Both the position numbers and the translations under genes were made by a program. From contig NZ_JAUGZK010000006.1 of the NCBI RefSeq assembly GCF_036327005.1, positions 62,001-126,000 on the forward strand: a DNA stretch of 64,000 nt, in the 5' to 3' direction. Positions 44,044-51,678 of the stretch are shown here, in pieces. Under the pieces are notes generated by a model. That model saw only the letters and a program-made list of their open reading frames with translations. It was not told the DNA's origin and made no database searches. Numbering within the stretch: position 1 is the stretch's first letter; each line of letters begins with the position of its first letter. Source of the stretch: Alkalimonas mucilaginosa (GTDB lineage: Bacteria; Pseudomonadota; Gammaproteobacteria; Enterobacterales; Alteromonadaceae).

Positions 44044-44652
44044 TTAAAAACTCTTTCTGCCACTAAAAGCATGCGATAAGGTCGAGCCATCCAAATACTC
44101 CAGCTCACCACCGACGGGCACACCTTGTGCCAGACGCGAAACAGTTACCTGATGCCGATGGCAAAGCTCCGCAATGTAATAGGCGGTGGCATCCCCTTCC
44201 ACCGTTGGATTGGTGGCCAGAATCAACTCCGCAATGCCGCCTTGTGCCAATTGTTGTTCTAATACATTCAGGCCAAGCTCCGCCGGCCCAATACCATCCA
44301 GCGGCGATAACTGCCCCATCAACACAAAGTAACGGCCGTCAAACTGCCCGGTTTGCTCAATGGCCTGTAAGTCGGCAGAGGAGCCAACCACACAAAGCAA
44401 AGGCGACTGACTTCGGACATCATCGCTGCAAATAGCACAAAGCTCAGCTTCGGTAAAGGTTCGACAGCAACGGCACTGGCCTATGTGCTCCATAGCATTC
44501 AGTAACGCATTACCAAGCTTTTTACCAGCTTCACGGTTGCGCTCCAACAGTTGAAAAGCCATACGCTGAGCGGTTTTTGGCCCAACACCAGGCAACACTT
44601 TTAATGCATCAATCAACTGCTGTAGCAAGGGGGAACTGGCAGGCATCTTCAT
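44044..44652 (-). CDS. recR: Recombination protein RecR
   Basis: 202 residues: helix-hairpin-helix (LPGVGPKTAQRMAFQLL), a four-Cys zinc finger (CRCCRTFTEAELCAICSD), and a Toprim domain (LCVVGSSADLQAIEQTG) ending with the Walker-B-like stretch. With RecF/RecO it loads RecA at gaps. It follows ybaB by 8 nt. Confidence 0.96.
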   Translation of the reverse strand: MKMPASSPLLQQLIDALKVLPGVGPKTAQRMAFQLLERNREAGKKLGNALLNAMEHIGQCRCCRTFTEAELCAICSDDVRSQSPLLCVVGSSADLQAIEQTGQFDGRYFVLMGQLSPLDGIGPAELGLNVLEQQLAQGGIAELILATNPTVEGDATAYYIAELCHRHQVTVSRLAQGVPVGGELEYLDGSTLSHAFSGRKSF

Positions 44653-44660
44653 TGCTTTGC

Positions 44661-44987
44661 TTAAAATGGCATTTTAAAACCTGGCGGCAACTGCATGCCC
44701 CCAGCAACCTGGGCCATCATTTCCCGGTTGGTCTCTTCAACCCGACGCACCGCATCATTGATGGCTGCTGCCACCAAGTCTTCCAGCATTTCCTTGTCAT
44801 CCGCCATCAGGCTGTCATCCAGATGCACCCGCTTGACCTGATGCGAACCTGTCATGGTCACTTTAACCATACCGGCACCAGACTCACCAGTCACTTCCAT
44901 GCTGGCAATTTCCTGCTGCACTTTTTGCATTTTTTCCTGCATGGCTTGCGCCTGCTTCATCATGTTACCCATACCACCTTTAAACAT
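44661..44987 (-). CDS. ybaB: YbaB/EbfC nucleoid-associated protein
   Basis: 108 residues from ATG 44987 (AAGGAG upstream; the longer opening to 45032 lacks one). Starts MFKGGMGNMMKQAQAMQEKMQ, typical of the family, and ends MQLPPGFKMPF. Dimeric DNA-binding protein between dnaX and recR, the conserved order. Confidence 0.96.
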   Translation of the reverse strand: MFKGGMGNMMKQAQAMQEKMQKVQQEIASMEVTGESGAGMVKVTMTGSHQVKRVHLDDSLMADDKEMLEDLVAAAINDAVRRVEETNREMMAQVAGGMQLPPGFKMPF

Positions 44988-45041
44988 GCGTTGTCTCCTT
45001 GATTGTCGCCCTTTCGTGGGCGCAGCATACACAAAATAAAT

Positions 45042-47129
45042 TTAATTAACCACCAGGCTGCCTTCAATAAAGTCGGCCGCCAAATTCTGACGTAGTGTCT
45101 GCAATACCGGGTCTTGCTGCATCACCTGCTCCGCATAGCGATAACGGGCCTGGTCCAACTGCTGCTGAATATCCCGAGGACAGCTTGCCACCTCGGGTTG
45201 ATAGCGGATCTGCACTGCGGTTGCTTCCGGAAATGCCGCCAGTACCAATTGCTCTATCCGAGCCCGAAAATCATCCGTTTCCAGGTGCCGCTCCGATCTG
45301 GCGACGGTTAGCTCCAACATCTGGCCGTGCAGGGCTGGCACAGAATGCAACAAATACAAACGATACAAACCACTCGCCTTTACTTGCTCAATTCGTCCGG
45401 CCCAGTCATCAATTTGATGGGCAAAACGATAGGCAAAACCTGCCGCATCCAGTTCCTGCTTCAGCAACTGCTGCGCCTGCGGGCGCTCAGGCTTTTTTCC
45501 AGCATCTTCCCCATGGTCGTCCGTTGCTGCATGCACCGGTTCAGGGGCCAGTGAGCGAGGCTGCTCGCTGGCACTGACAAAACCAGGATGCTCCGCCTTT
45601 GCACTCAAGCTCACCTGCTGCGGGGTGCTATTTGCGCTCTGCTTTGCTGCAGGAGAAGCCACAACTGCGCGCGCACTTCCGGATGGTGGCAGTTGCACCC
45701 CGCGTCTAGCCATGATACTGGCTGTGATTGCATCCATCGGCGGTTCAGTTATCGCCGCTGCGACTGGTTGTTCTGCCGTTGTCTCAGTCGCTGCAACCAT
45801 CTGATGTATGACAGTTGTTTCCGCCTCGCCCAAAGGCTCTGGTTCTGGCTCTATCAGGCTATCTGGTACTGCCCCTTCACTGGGACTGGCCGGGCTCTTT
45901 GTTACTGGCAACTCCGCTGGTCCTGAAAGAGCAGGCATGGGCGATGCGGCAGGCTTTGCAGTGGTTGCCATGGACGCAGAGCCCATTCGATTGCCGCCAT
46001 TTCTCCCAGACCGGGGTGTCGAAGCTGTGGTTGGCATATCTGCACTGGCCGGCACAAAGAGCAAAGCGCGGAGCAATGCCATTTCCAGGCCACTACGGCT
46101 ATCCGGCGCATAAGGCAGTTCACGCTTACCACTGATCAATAATTGGTAATACAGCTGCAAGGTTTCAGCACTCTGCGTCGCCGCCAGTTCTGTCACAAAA
46201 GCGGCTTGCTCAGCGGCCAGGCCGGCGGCATCAGGTTGAAACTGGCTAATTGCAGCGAAATGCAACAAAGACAAAATATCATCCAGCACCTGTTCCGGCT
46301 GGCTGCTTTGCAGCATCAGTTCATCCAGTTGCTGGCGCATCATGGCGACATCTTGCTGCAGTATAGCCTGAAGCAGATGCTGCCCCCAGTGCTGCGGCAA
46401 TAACCCAAGCATATCACGCACTGCAGGTGCTGTGATGCTACCATTGGTTTGCGCAATGGCTTGATCGGTCAGGCTAAGTGCATCCCTCACACTGCCACGG
46501 GCTGCTTTCGCCAGCAGAACCAGCGCCTCTTGCTCTGCCGAAACCTCCTCGGACTGCAACACCATGGTTAGCTGCTGCTGAATTTCGGCTTCTGTTAAGG
46601 CTTTCAGACTAAATTGCAGGCAACGCGATAGGACGGTAACCGGCAGTTTCTGCGGATCCGTAGTCGCCAGTAAAAATTTAACATGCGGGGGCGGCTCTTC
46701 CAGCGTTTTCAGCAGCGCATTAAAACTGTGCCGAGATAACATATGTACTTCATCGATGAGGTACACTTTAAATCGCCCACGGGTAGGTGCATATTGCACA
46801 TTGTCAAGCAAATCACGAGTATCTTCGACTTTGGTGCGCGATGCTGCATCGATTTCCAGCAAATCCACAAAACGGCCCGCTTCAATCTCCTGACAGCTGC
46901 TGCACCGACCACAAGGCGTCGCACTGACCCCCTGTTCACAATTGAGACTTTTGGCAAAAATACGGGCGATGGTGGTCTTCCCCACCCCACGAGTACCGGT
47001 AAAGAGGTAAGCATGATGCAGACGCTCAGAAGTAAGAGCGTTGCTCAGGGCTGACTTGACATGCTGCTGTCCCAGCAATTCACTGAATTGCTGCGGACGC
47101 CACTTTCGTGCCAGCACCTGGTAACTCAT
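45042..47129 (-). CDS. dnaX: DNA polymerase III subunits tau and (predicted) gamma
   Basis: 695 residues. Walker A GTRGVGKTT, zinc module CEQGVSATPCGRCSSCQ, DEVHMLSRHSFNALLKTLEEPP, then clamp-loader domains II and III to about 370. A long Ala/Pro/Ser linker (about 375-545) precedes tau domain V (about 550-695). The linker is longer than in E. coli (643 total). A -1 frameshift signal at 45473-45512 would end a gamma-like product after 547 residues, just before domain V. dnaX follows apt by 24 nt. Confidence 0.96.
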   Translation of the reverse strand: MSYQVLARKWRPQQFSELLGQQHVKSALSNALTSERLHHAYLFTGTRGVGKTTIARIFAKSLNCEQGVSATPCGRCSSCQEIEAGRFVDLLEIDAASRTKVEDTRDLLDNVQYAPTRGRFKVYLIDEVHMLSRHSFNALLKTLEEPPPHVKFLLATTDPQKLPVTVLSRCLQFSLKALTEAEIQQQLTMVLQSEEVSAEQEALVLLAKAARGSVRDALSLTDQAIAQTNGSITAPAVRDMLGLLPQHWGQHLLQAILQQDVAMMRQQLDELMLQSSQPEQVLDDILSLLHFAAISQFQPDAAGLAAEQAAFVTELAATQSAETLQLYYQLLISGKRELPYAPDSRSGLEMALLRALLFVPASADMPTTASTPRSGRNGGNRMGSASMATTAKPAASPMPALSGPAELPVTKSPASPSEGAVPDSLIEPEPEPLGEAETTVIHQMVAATETTAEQPVAAAITEPPMDAITASIMARRGVQLPPSGSARAVVASPAAKQSANSTPQQVSLSAKAEHPGFVSASEQPRSLAPEPVHAATDDHGEDAGKKPERPQAQQLLKQELDAAGFAYRFAHQIDDWAGRIEQVKASGLYRLYLLHSVPALHGQMLELTVARSERHLETDDFRARIEQLVLAAFPEATAVQIRYQPEVASCPRDIQQQLDQARYRYAEQVMQQDPVLQTLRQNLAADFIEGSLVVN
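45473..45512 (-). promoter_or_regulatory. Programmed -1 frameshift signal in dnaX (predicted)
   Basis: On the minus strand: SD-like GGGGAAG (45512-45506), slippery A AAA AAG (45498-45492) in frame 0 at codons 544-546 (Gly-Lys-Lys), 5-nt spacer, hairpin GCGCC-CGCA-GGCGC (45486-45473). After slippage one codon (GCC) is read and then TGA (45489-45487). This is the same set of parts, with like spacings, as in E. coli dnaX. Confidence 0.75.
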
Positions 47130-47153
47130 GCTTTCTCCTTGCTCACGGCCATG

Positions 47154-47702
47154 TTAATGGCCGTCATAGTCCACCAATGACAGTACTTCGAGGCCTAATT
47201 TTTCCAGCCGTTCAATACCACCAAGCTCAGGTAAAGCAATCACAAAAGCAGCATGTGCCACTTCCCCGCCTAAACGGCGGATCAACTGAGTGGTTGCTTC
47301 AATGGTGCCACCAGTTGCCAACAAATCATCCACCATCAGCACTTTATCGCCTTGCTGAATTGCATCCAAATGCAACTCCAGGATATCTTCACCATACTCA
47401 AGCTGATAGCTTTGCTGGATCCGCTCTCGCGGCAGCTTGCCGGCTTTTCGTACCGGTACAAAGGCAACACCCAGAGCATAAGCCAGGGGCGCACCGAAGA
47501 TAAAACCGCGTGATTCAGTACCCACCACTTTGCTGATGCCATGCTCAGAGAAATGTTGTTTTAACGCATCAATTACTTTGGCAAAAGCCGGACCATCCTG
47601 CATCAGGCTGGTCACATCACGAAATAAAATGCCTGGTTTCGGGTAATCCGGAACCGTTTTAATCACTTGCTTTAGTTGCTCCGTCAGGGCTTTGTTTATC
47701 AT
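47154..47702 (-). CDS. apt: Adenine phosphoribosyltransferase
   Basis: 182 residues with the PRPP loop VLMVDDLLATGGTIEA and the ESRGFIFGAPLAYALG motif. It salvages adenine to AMP. First gene of apt-dnaX-ybaB-recR on the minus strand. Confidence 0.96.
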   Translation of the reverse strand: MINKALTEQLKQVIKTVPDYPKPGILFRDVTSLMQDGPAFAKVIDALKQHFSEHGISKVVGTESRGFIFGAPLAYALGVAFVPVRKAGKLPRERIQQSYQLEYGEDILELHLDAIQQGDKVLMVDDLLATGGTIEATTQLIRRLGGEVAHAAFVIALPELGGIERLEKLGLEVLSLVDYDGH

Positions 47703-47752
47703 GGTCTTTTTTATGTCCTATAAAATAGCAGGCAGCTTAGTGCTTATTGGAT

Positions 47753-47884
47753 TTAGCTAAACAACTGCAACCAACGCACTATGGGACCTTGCAGCAGCAA
47801 GCCTACAAACACCAACAAAAAAACCACAAACTGCTTTAAGTTAAAGCTTTCTTTGAAATTGTCGTCTGCCACTTGATACCTCAT
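47753..47884 (-). CDS. Small single-span membrane protein, 43 residues
   Basis: A 43-codon ORF from ATG 47884 (MRYQVADDNFKESFNLKQF) with one strongly hydrophobic helix (about residues 19-31, FVVFLLVFVGLLL) followed by QGPIVRW and LQLFS. An alternative GTG start at 47872 has GAGG 6 nt upstream and gives 39 residues (MADDNFKES...), which I slightly prefer by ribosome-site logic. Same strand as apt, 50 nt before it, so possibly first in that operon. No family recognised. N-in topology is suggested by the acidic start and the Arg after the helix is ambiguous. Confidence 0.6.
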   Translation of the reverse strand: MRYQVADDNFKESFNLKQFVVFLLVFVGLLLQGPIVRWLQLFS

Positions 47885-48034
47885 CGAATTCGTTGCAAAG
47901 AACGCATTATTCTAGCGGATCAAAGACAGATGCACTATCCCTTTCGTTGCAAAGCCGCTAGCAAATCTGCGCTGGTAAGCAGGGATTAGCGAAATAACCT
48001 GCAAGCAGTTCCGGTTGGGGCAAAGCACTATCTT

Positions 48035-48073
48035 TTGATGTACATCACAACATGCCAGCGGCAACTGTATCAT
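48035..48073 (+). promoter_or_regulatory. CRP/FNR-family site and -10 of the DksA-like gene
   Basis: TTGAT-GTAC-ATCAC (48035-48048), centred on the 12-bp palindrome TGATGTACATCA, matches the FNR box in 9 of 10 and the CRP core TGTGA-N6-TCACA in 9 of 10 positions. A -10 TATCAT lies at 48068-48073. Centre-to-start distance is about 40, the class II activator position. The rest of 47885-48034 shows nothing else. Confidence 0.6.
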
Positions 48074-48110
48074 ACTCAGGCCATATGATGGCTTTCAATA
48101 AAGGTGCGCT

Positions 48111-48473
48111 ATGTCCATCCGCCTTAACCACTTACGTACCCGTCTGCTGGAAGAGCAACTACAATTGCAGACTCAGATCATGCATTTTTTAAACAATCAG
48201 CAGAACCCCGATTACCAACAACTAAGCCTGAAACTACAACAACTGCCTCTCCCCCGCTGGCCTGAGCTTTTGTTGCATTGGCATACGCCGGATCTAAAGC
48301 CGTTAAGTCTTCGACTGGAAGCTGTTCAGGCTGCACTGAGCCAAATGGAAATCGGCTTGTATGGCATTTGCAGTGATTGTGAAAGCAGAATTGATGCACA
48401 GCGACTGGAGCAAGATCCAGCTGAACAACGTTGTTTTCGCTGCACCAATCATAAAACACAGATTACATCATAA
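48111..48473 (+). CDS. DksA/TraR-type zinc-finger protein
   Basis: 120 residues. The C-terminal third has the DksA-like C4 zinc finger (CSDC at about 87-90 and CFRC at about 108-111) preceded by the helix ALSQMEIGLYG as in DksA. The N-terminal 80 residues are Leu/Gln-rich and predicted helical, but the DxxDxA acidic tip of DksA is not visible. It may bind the RNA polymerase secondary channel; if so without DksA's usual tip chemistry. Single gene with a candidate CRP/FNR site upstream. Confidence 0.85.
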   Translation: MSIRLNHLRTRLLEEQLQLQTQIMHFLNNQQNPDYQQLSLKLQQLPLPRWPELLLHWHTPDLKPLSLRLEAVQAALSQMEIGLYGICSDCESRIDAQRLEQDPAEQRCFRCTNHKTQITS

Positions 48474-48601
48474 GCACTAAACCAATTTGTTACATTTAAA
48501 ACAGCACGGAATAAGAGATGCTGAAATAACAATACTTTATGTTAATTTACCTAAGTTAGATACAATATAGTCTGTATATCCCCGCAAAATATGTAAATTT
48601 G

Positions 48602-48630
48602 TTGACCTCCCTGCGTAGATGCGCTATGAA
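48602..48630 (+). promoter_or_regulatory. Promoter of the first TonB-dependent receptor
   Basis: -35 TTGACC (48602-48607), 17-nt spacer, -10 TATGAA (48625-48630), leader about 78 nt. The wider gap 48474-48714 is AT-rich and holds no ORF. Confidence 0.6.
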
Positions 48631-48714
48631 TTTAGCTGGGCTAGATATTATTTAGTTCCAAGCAAGTTGAAGCCTAATTATAGAATCATAAATTAATGAT
48701 CCAGGGAGAAATAC

Positions 48715-51579
48715 ATGTATACACATAAATTAAGCAAAGCCGTGCGCTTGGCTATTGCTTTGGGGGCTACGGCGACAGCAGTTTCAGTTCCAGCTGTTGC
48801 TGTAGAAGTAGAGCAGTCGGCTGACGTTGAACGCATTCAAGTCACCGGTTCGCGTATTCGTCGTACTGATATGGAAACTTCAAGTCCAATTCAGATTACT
48901 TCATCCGAAGAAATTAAGCTGTCCGGCTTTACACGTGTTGAAGACTTGATGAATAGCTTACCGCAAATAGAAGCAGCTCAAACTGCATTTATTGCGAATG
49001 GTGCCAGCGGTACAGCGACACTCGATTTGCGGGGCCTGGGCGCAACCCGTACATTGGTTCTGGTCAATGGCCGCCGGCTGCAGCCTGGTGGCCTTAGTAC
49101 CCAATCTGCCGATATTAACCAAATACCAGCTGCTTTAGTTGAGCGTGTTGAAGTTCTAACTGGTGGAGGCTCTGCCACCTATGGTGCGGATGCCGTTGCT
49201 GGCGTTGTCAACTTTGTTATGAAAGATGATTTCGAGGGTATTGAGATTGTCGCTGGTGCTTCTGGCTACCAACATAAAAACCGGAACAAATACCTTCAGG
49301 GATTAATGGATAATGCCGGGTTTGAGTATCCCACCGGCAGCACAGGCATCGATGGTCGCACCTACAACATTGATTTAACTATGGGTGGCGGTTTCGATGG
49401 CGGCAGAGGTCATGCGACTGTCTATGCAACCTGGCGTAAAGTAGAAGAACTGCGGCAAGGTGCCCGGGACTATTCGTCTTGTGCCTTTAATAATGCAGGT
49501 ACTGCCTGTGGTGGCTCAGCCACATCGCCAATCCCTAACTTCTTTATTTCGCCCTATCGCGAGTTAACAGAGGGCGCAGGCCCGGAACCAGACTACGACC
49601 ATGAAGTATTCTGGATGCAAACTGCAAACGGCTTCGCTCCGTATGCTGACAATTTGTATAACTACGCTCCGATCAACCACTTTATGCGGCCAGATGAGCG
49701 CTATACATTAGGAGCTTTCATTAATTATGAGCTAAGTGATCGCTTCCGTCCTTACGCTGAAGTGAGTTACATGCATAACCGTACTACAGCACAGATTGCG
49801 GAGTCTGGTACTTTCTTCCGCGGCTTTGCGTTTGACATCACAAGCCCTGCCTTTACCGAAGCACAACGTGAGCAATTAGCAGCGGAGTTTGGTCCTGATG
49901 TCACTCAGGTATGGGCTGAAATTGGTAAACGCAACTCGGAAGGTGGACCTCGGCAAGATATCCTGGAACACAGCTCTTACCGCTTAGTGATAGGTACTGA
50001 GGGTGCTCTGAACGACAACTGGATGTATGATATATCCTTGCAGTATGGCTCAACCTCATCCAGCTCAGTGTACATGAACGACTACTACACGCCGAAATTC
50101 GCTGATGCACTAGGCGCAATAGGTTCAAATTGTACTGGCAGCTGTATCCCAGACTACCTTGTTTTCCAGCCGGGCGGTGTTACCCCTGAATCGGCAGCTT
50201 TATTGGGCGGCACAGGTATTCGTGCAGGGATAACGACGCAAACAATTGTGAATGGCTTTGTGACAGGCGACTTAGGTGTAACAGTGCCAAGCCACTCTTA
50301 TCCTATCGCTGCAGTTCTTGGTTTCGAAAATCGGGAAGTTAGTTTCGAGAACAACTCAGATGAAGTATTTGCTCAAGGTCAACTTGCTGGCCAGGGCGGC
50401 CCGATCCCCAGCCTGAAAGGTAGTTACAATGTAAAAGAAATCTTTGGTGAGTTGAGTATCCCATTGCTGGAAGATATGCCTGCAGTACGTGATTTAACTC
50501 TGGATTTAGGTGCCCGCTATTCGCACTACAATACCTCAGGTGGAGAAAGCACCTACAAAGTGGGTATTGATTGGACACCTGTTGATAACTGGAAAGTTCG
50601 TGCCAGTTACAACAGAGCAGTACGAGCGCCAAATGTTTCAGAGTTGTTTGAGTCTACCAGCATTGGTCTATGGAGCGGTGCTGATCCATGTGCAGGTACC
50701 TCACCAACCCTGAGCCAGGAGCAATGTGCATTAACTGGTATGGATGCTAGCCAATATGGGAACGCTGGCACAGAAAGCCCTGCATCGCAATACAATGGTT
50801 TGTTTGGTGGCAACGTCAACCTGAAACCTGAAATCGCCGATACCTATACCTTTGGTATAGTAGCCAATCCGATTGAGGGCTTTAACTTCAGCATTGACTA
50901 CTTTGATATTGTTATCGACGAAGTGATTGGCTCAGTGAATCCTGAGTTGCAAATAACACAGTGTGCCCTGACAGGCATTGCAGCCTTCTGTGATAACATT
51001 GTTCGGGACAATACTGGCGGCCTTTGGCGTGGAGACGCAGGCTATGTGATTGCCCCAGACATCAATTTAGCAAGCCGTCATTGGCGTGGTATTGATGTAA
51101 GCTCTAACTATCAAACAGATTTGTTGGGGGGTACCTTCACCGCTAAGTTGATTGGTAGCTATAGCCTCAAGAAAGAGTATGAGCCACTGCCAGGCCTTGA
51201 TTCAGCCATCTATGACTGTTCAGGTAAAATCAGCACGGCATGTTTCCCTCAGCCAAAATGGCGTCATACAATGACCTTGTCATACAGCACAGGTGATTTC
51301 TGGACTGCACAGGCAAAATGGCGTTACTTCGGGGGCGTTGACTATGTGGGCTCCGTTGATCAGATCATTGGTAGCGGCATTGCCTCACAAAGCTACTTTG
51401 ATGTAAATGCAACCTTTGAATTAACTGATTATGCAGCTTTACTCATCGGTATGAATAATATTTTTGATAAAGAGCCACCAATGGTAGGTGCTACACTTGC
51501 ACAAAATGCAAACACTGTTGCGGGTTACTACGATACATTGGGTCGTTATCTGCATGCGAGCATCACGTTGCGCTTTTAA
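48715..51579 (+). CDS. TonB-dependent outer-membrane receptor
   Basis: 954 residues. Signal peptide MYTHKLSKAVRLAIALGA to about residue 29 (AVAVE); TonB-box-like segment ERIQVTGSRIRR at about 39-50; plug domain (PIQITSSEEIKLSGFTRVEDLMNSLP, DLRGLGATRTLVLVNGRRL, VERVEVLTGGGSATYGADAVAGVVNFV); 22-strand barrel to the C-terminus, ending HASITLRF with terminal Phe. It resembles the large receptors for peptides, glycans or other organics common in Alteromonadales rather than classic siderophore receptors; substrate unknown. It shares signal peptide and translation leader with the receptor at 53679-56534. Confidence 0.93.
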   Translation: MYTHKLSKAVRLAIALGATATAVSVPAVAVEVEQSADVERIQVTGSRIRRTDMETSSPIQITSSEEIKLSGFTRVEDLMNSLPQIEAAQTAFIANGASGTATLDLRGLGATRTLVLVNGRRLQPGGLSTQSADINQIPAALVERVEVLTGGGSATYGADAVAGVVNFVMKDDFEGIEIVAGASGYQHKNRNKYLQGLMDNAGFEYPTGSTGIDGRTYNIDLTMGGGFDGGRGHATVYATWRKVEELRQGARDYSSCAFNNAGTACGGSATSPIPNFFISPYRELTEGAGPEPDYDHEVFWMQTANGFAPYADNLYNYAPINHFMRPDERYTLGAFINYELSDRFRPYAEVSYMHNRTTAQIAESGTFFRGFAFDITSPAFTEAQREQLAAEFGPDVTQVWAEIGKRNSEGGPRQDILEHSSYRLVIGTEGALNDNWMYDISLQYGSTSSSSVYMNDYYTPKFADALGAIGSNCTGSCIPDYLVFQPGGVTPESAALLGGTGIRAGITTQTIVNGFVTGDLGVTVPSHSYPIAAVLGFENREVSFENNSDEVFAQGQLAGQGGPIPSLKGSYNVKEIFGELSIPLLEDMPAVRDLTLDLGARYSHYNTSGGESTYKVGIDWTPVDNWKVRASYNRAVRAPNVSELFESTSIGLWSGADPCAGTSPTLSQEQCALTGMDASQYGNAGTESPASQYNGLFGGNVNLKPEIADTYTFGIVANPIEGFNFSIDYFDIVIDEVIGSVNPELQITQCALTGIAAFCDNIVRDNTGGLWRGDAGYVIAPDINLASRHWRGIDVSSNYQTDLLGGTFTAKLIGSYSLKKEYEPLPGLDSAIYDCSGKISTACFPQPKWRHTMTLSYSTGDFWTAQAKWRYFGGVDYVGSVDQIIGSGIASQSYFDVNATFELTDYAALLIGMNNIFDKEPPMVGATLAQNANTVAGYYDTLGRYLHASITLRF

Positions 51580-51601
51580 TGATTTAATCAGTCATTAAGC
51601 G

Positions 51602-51634
51602 AAAAGCAGTGAGGTAACTCACTGCTTTTTTTTA
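51602..51634 (+). terminator. Terminator of the first TonB receptor
   Basis: Stem AAAAGCAGTGAG / CTCACTGCTTTT with GTAA loop and T8. Possibly bidirectional with the oxygenase gene. Confidence 0.92.
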
Positions 51635-51678
51635 TTTCTTTCAACCAAGCCAACAGATAAAACAGCCTGCGACCAACA

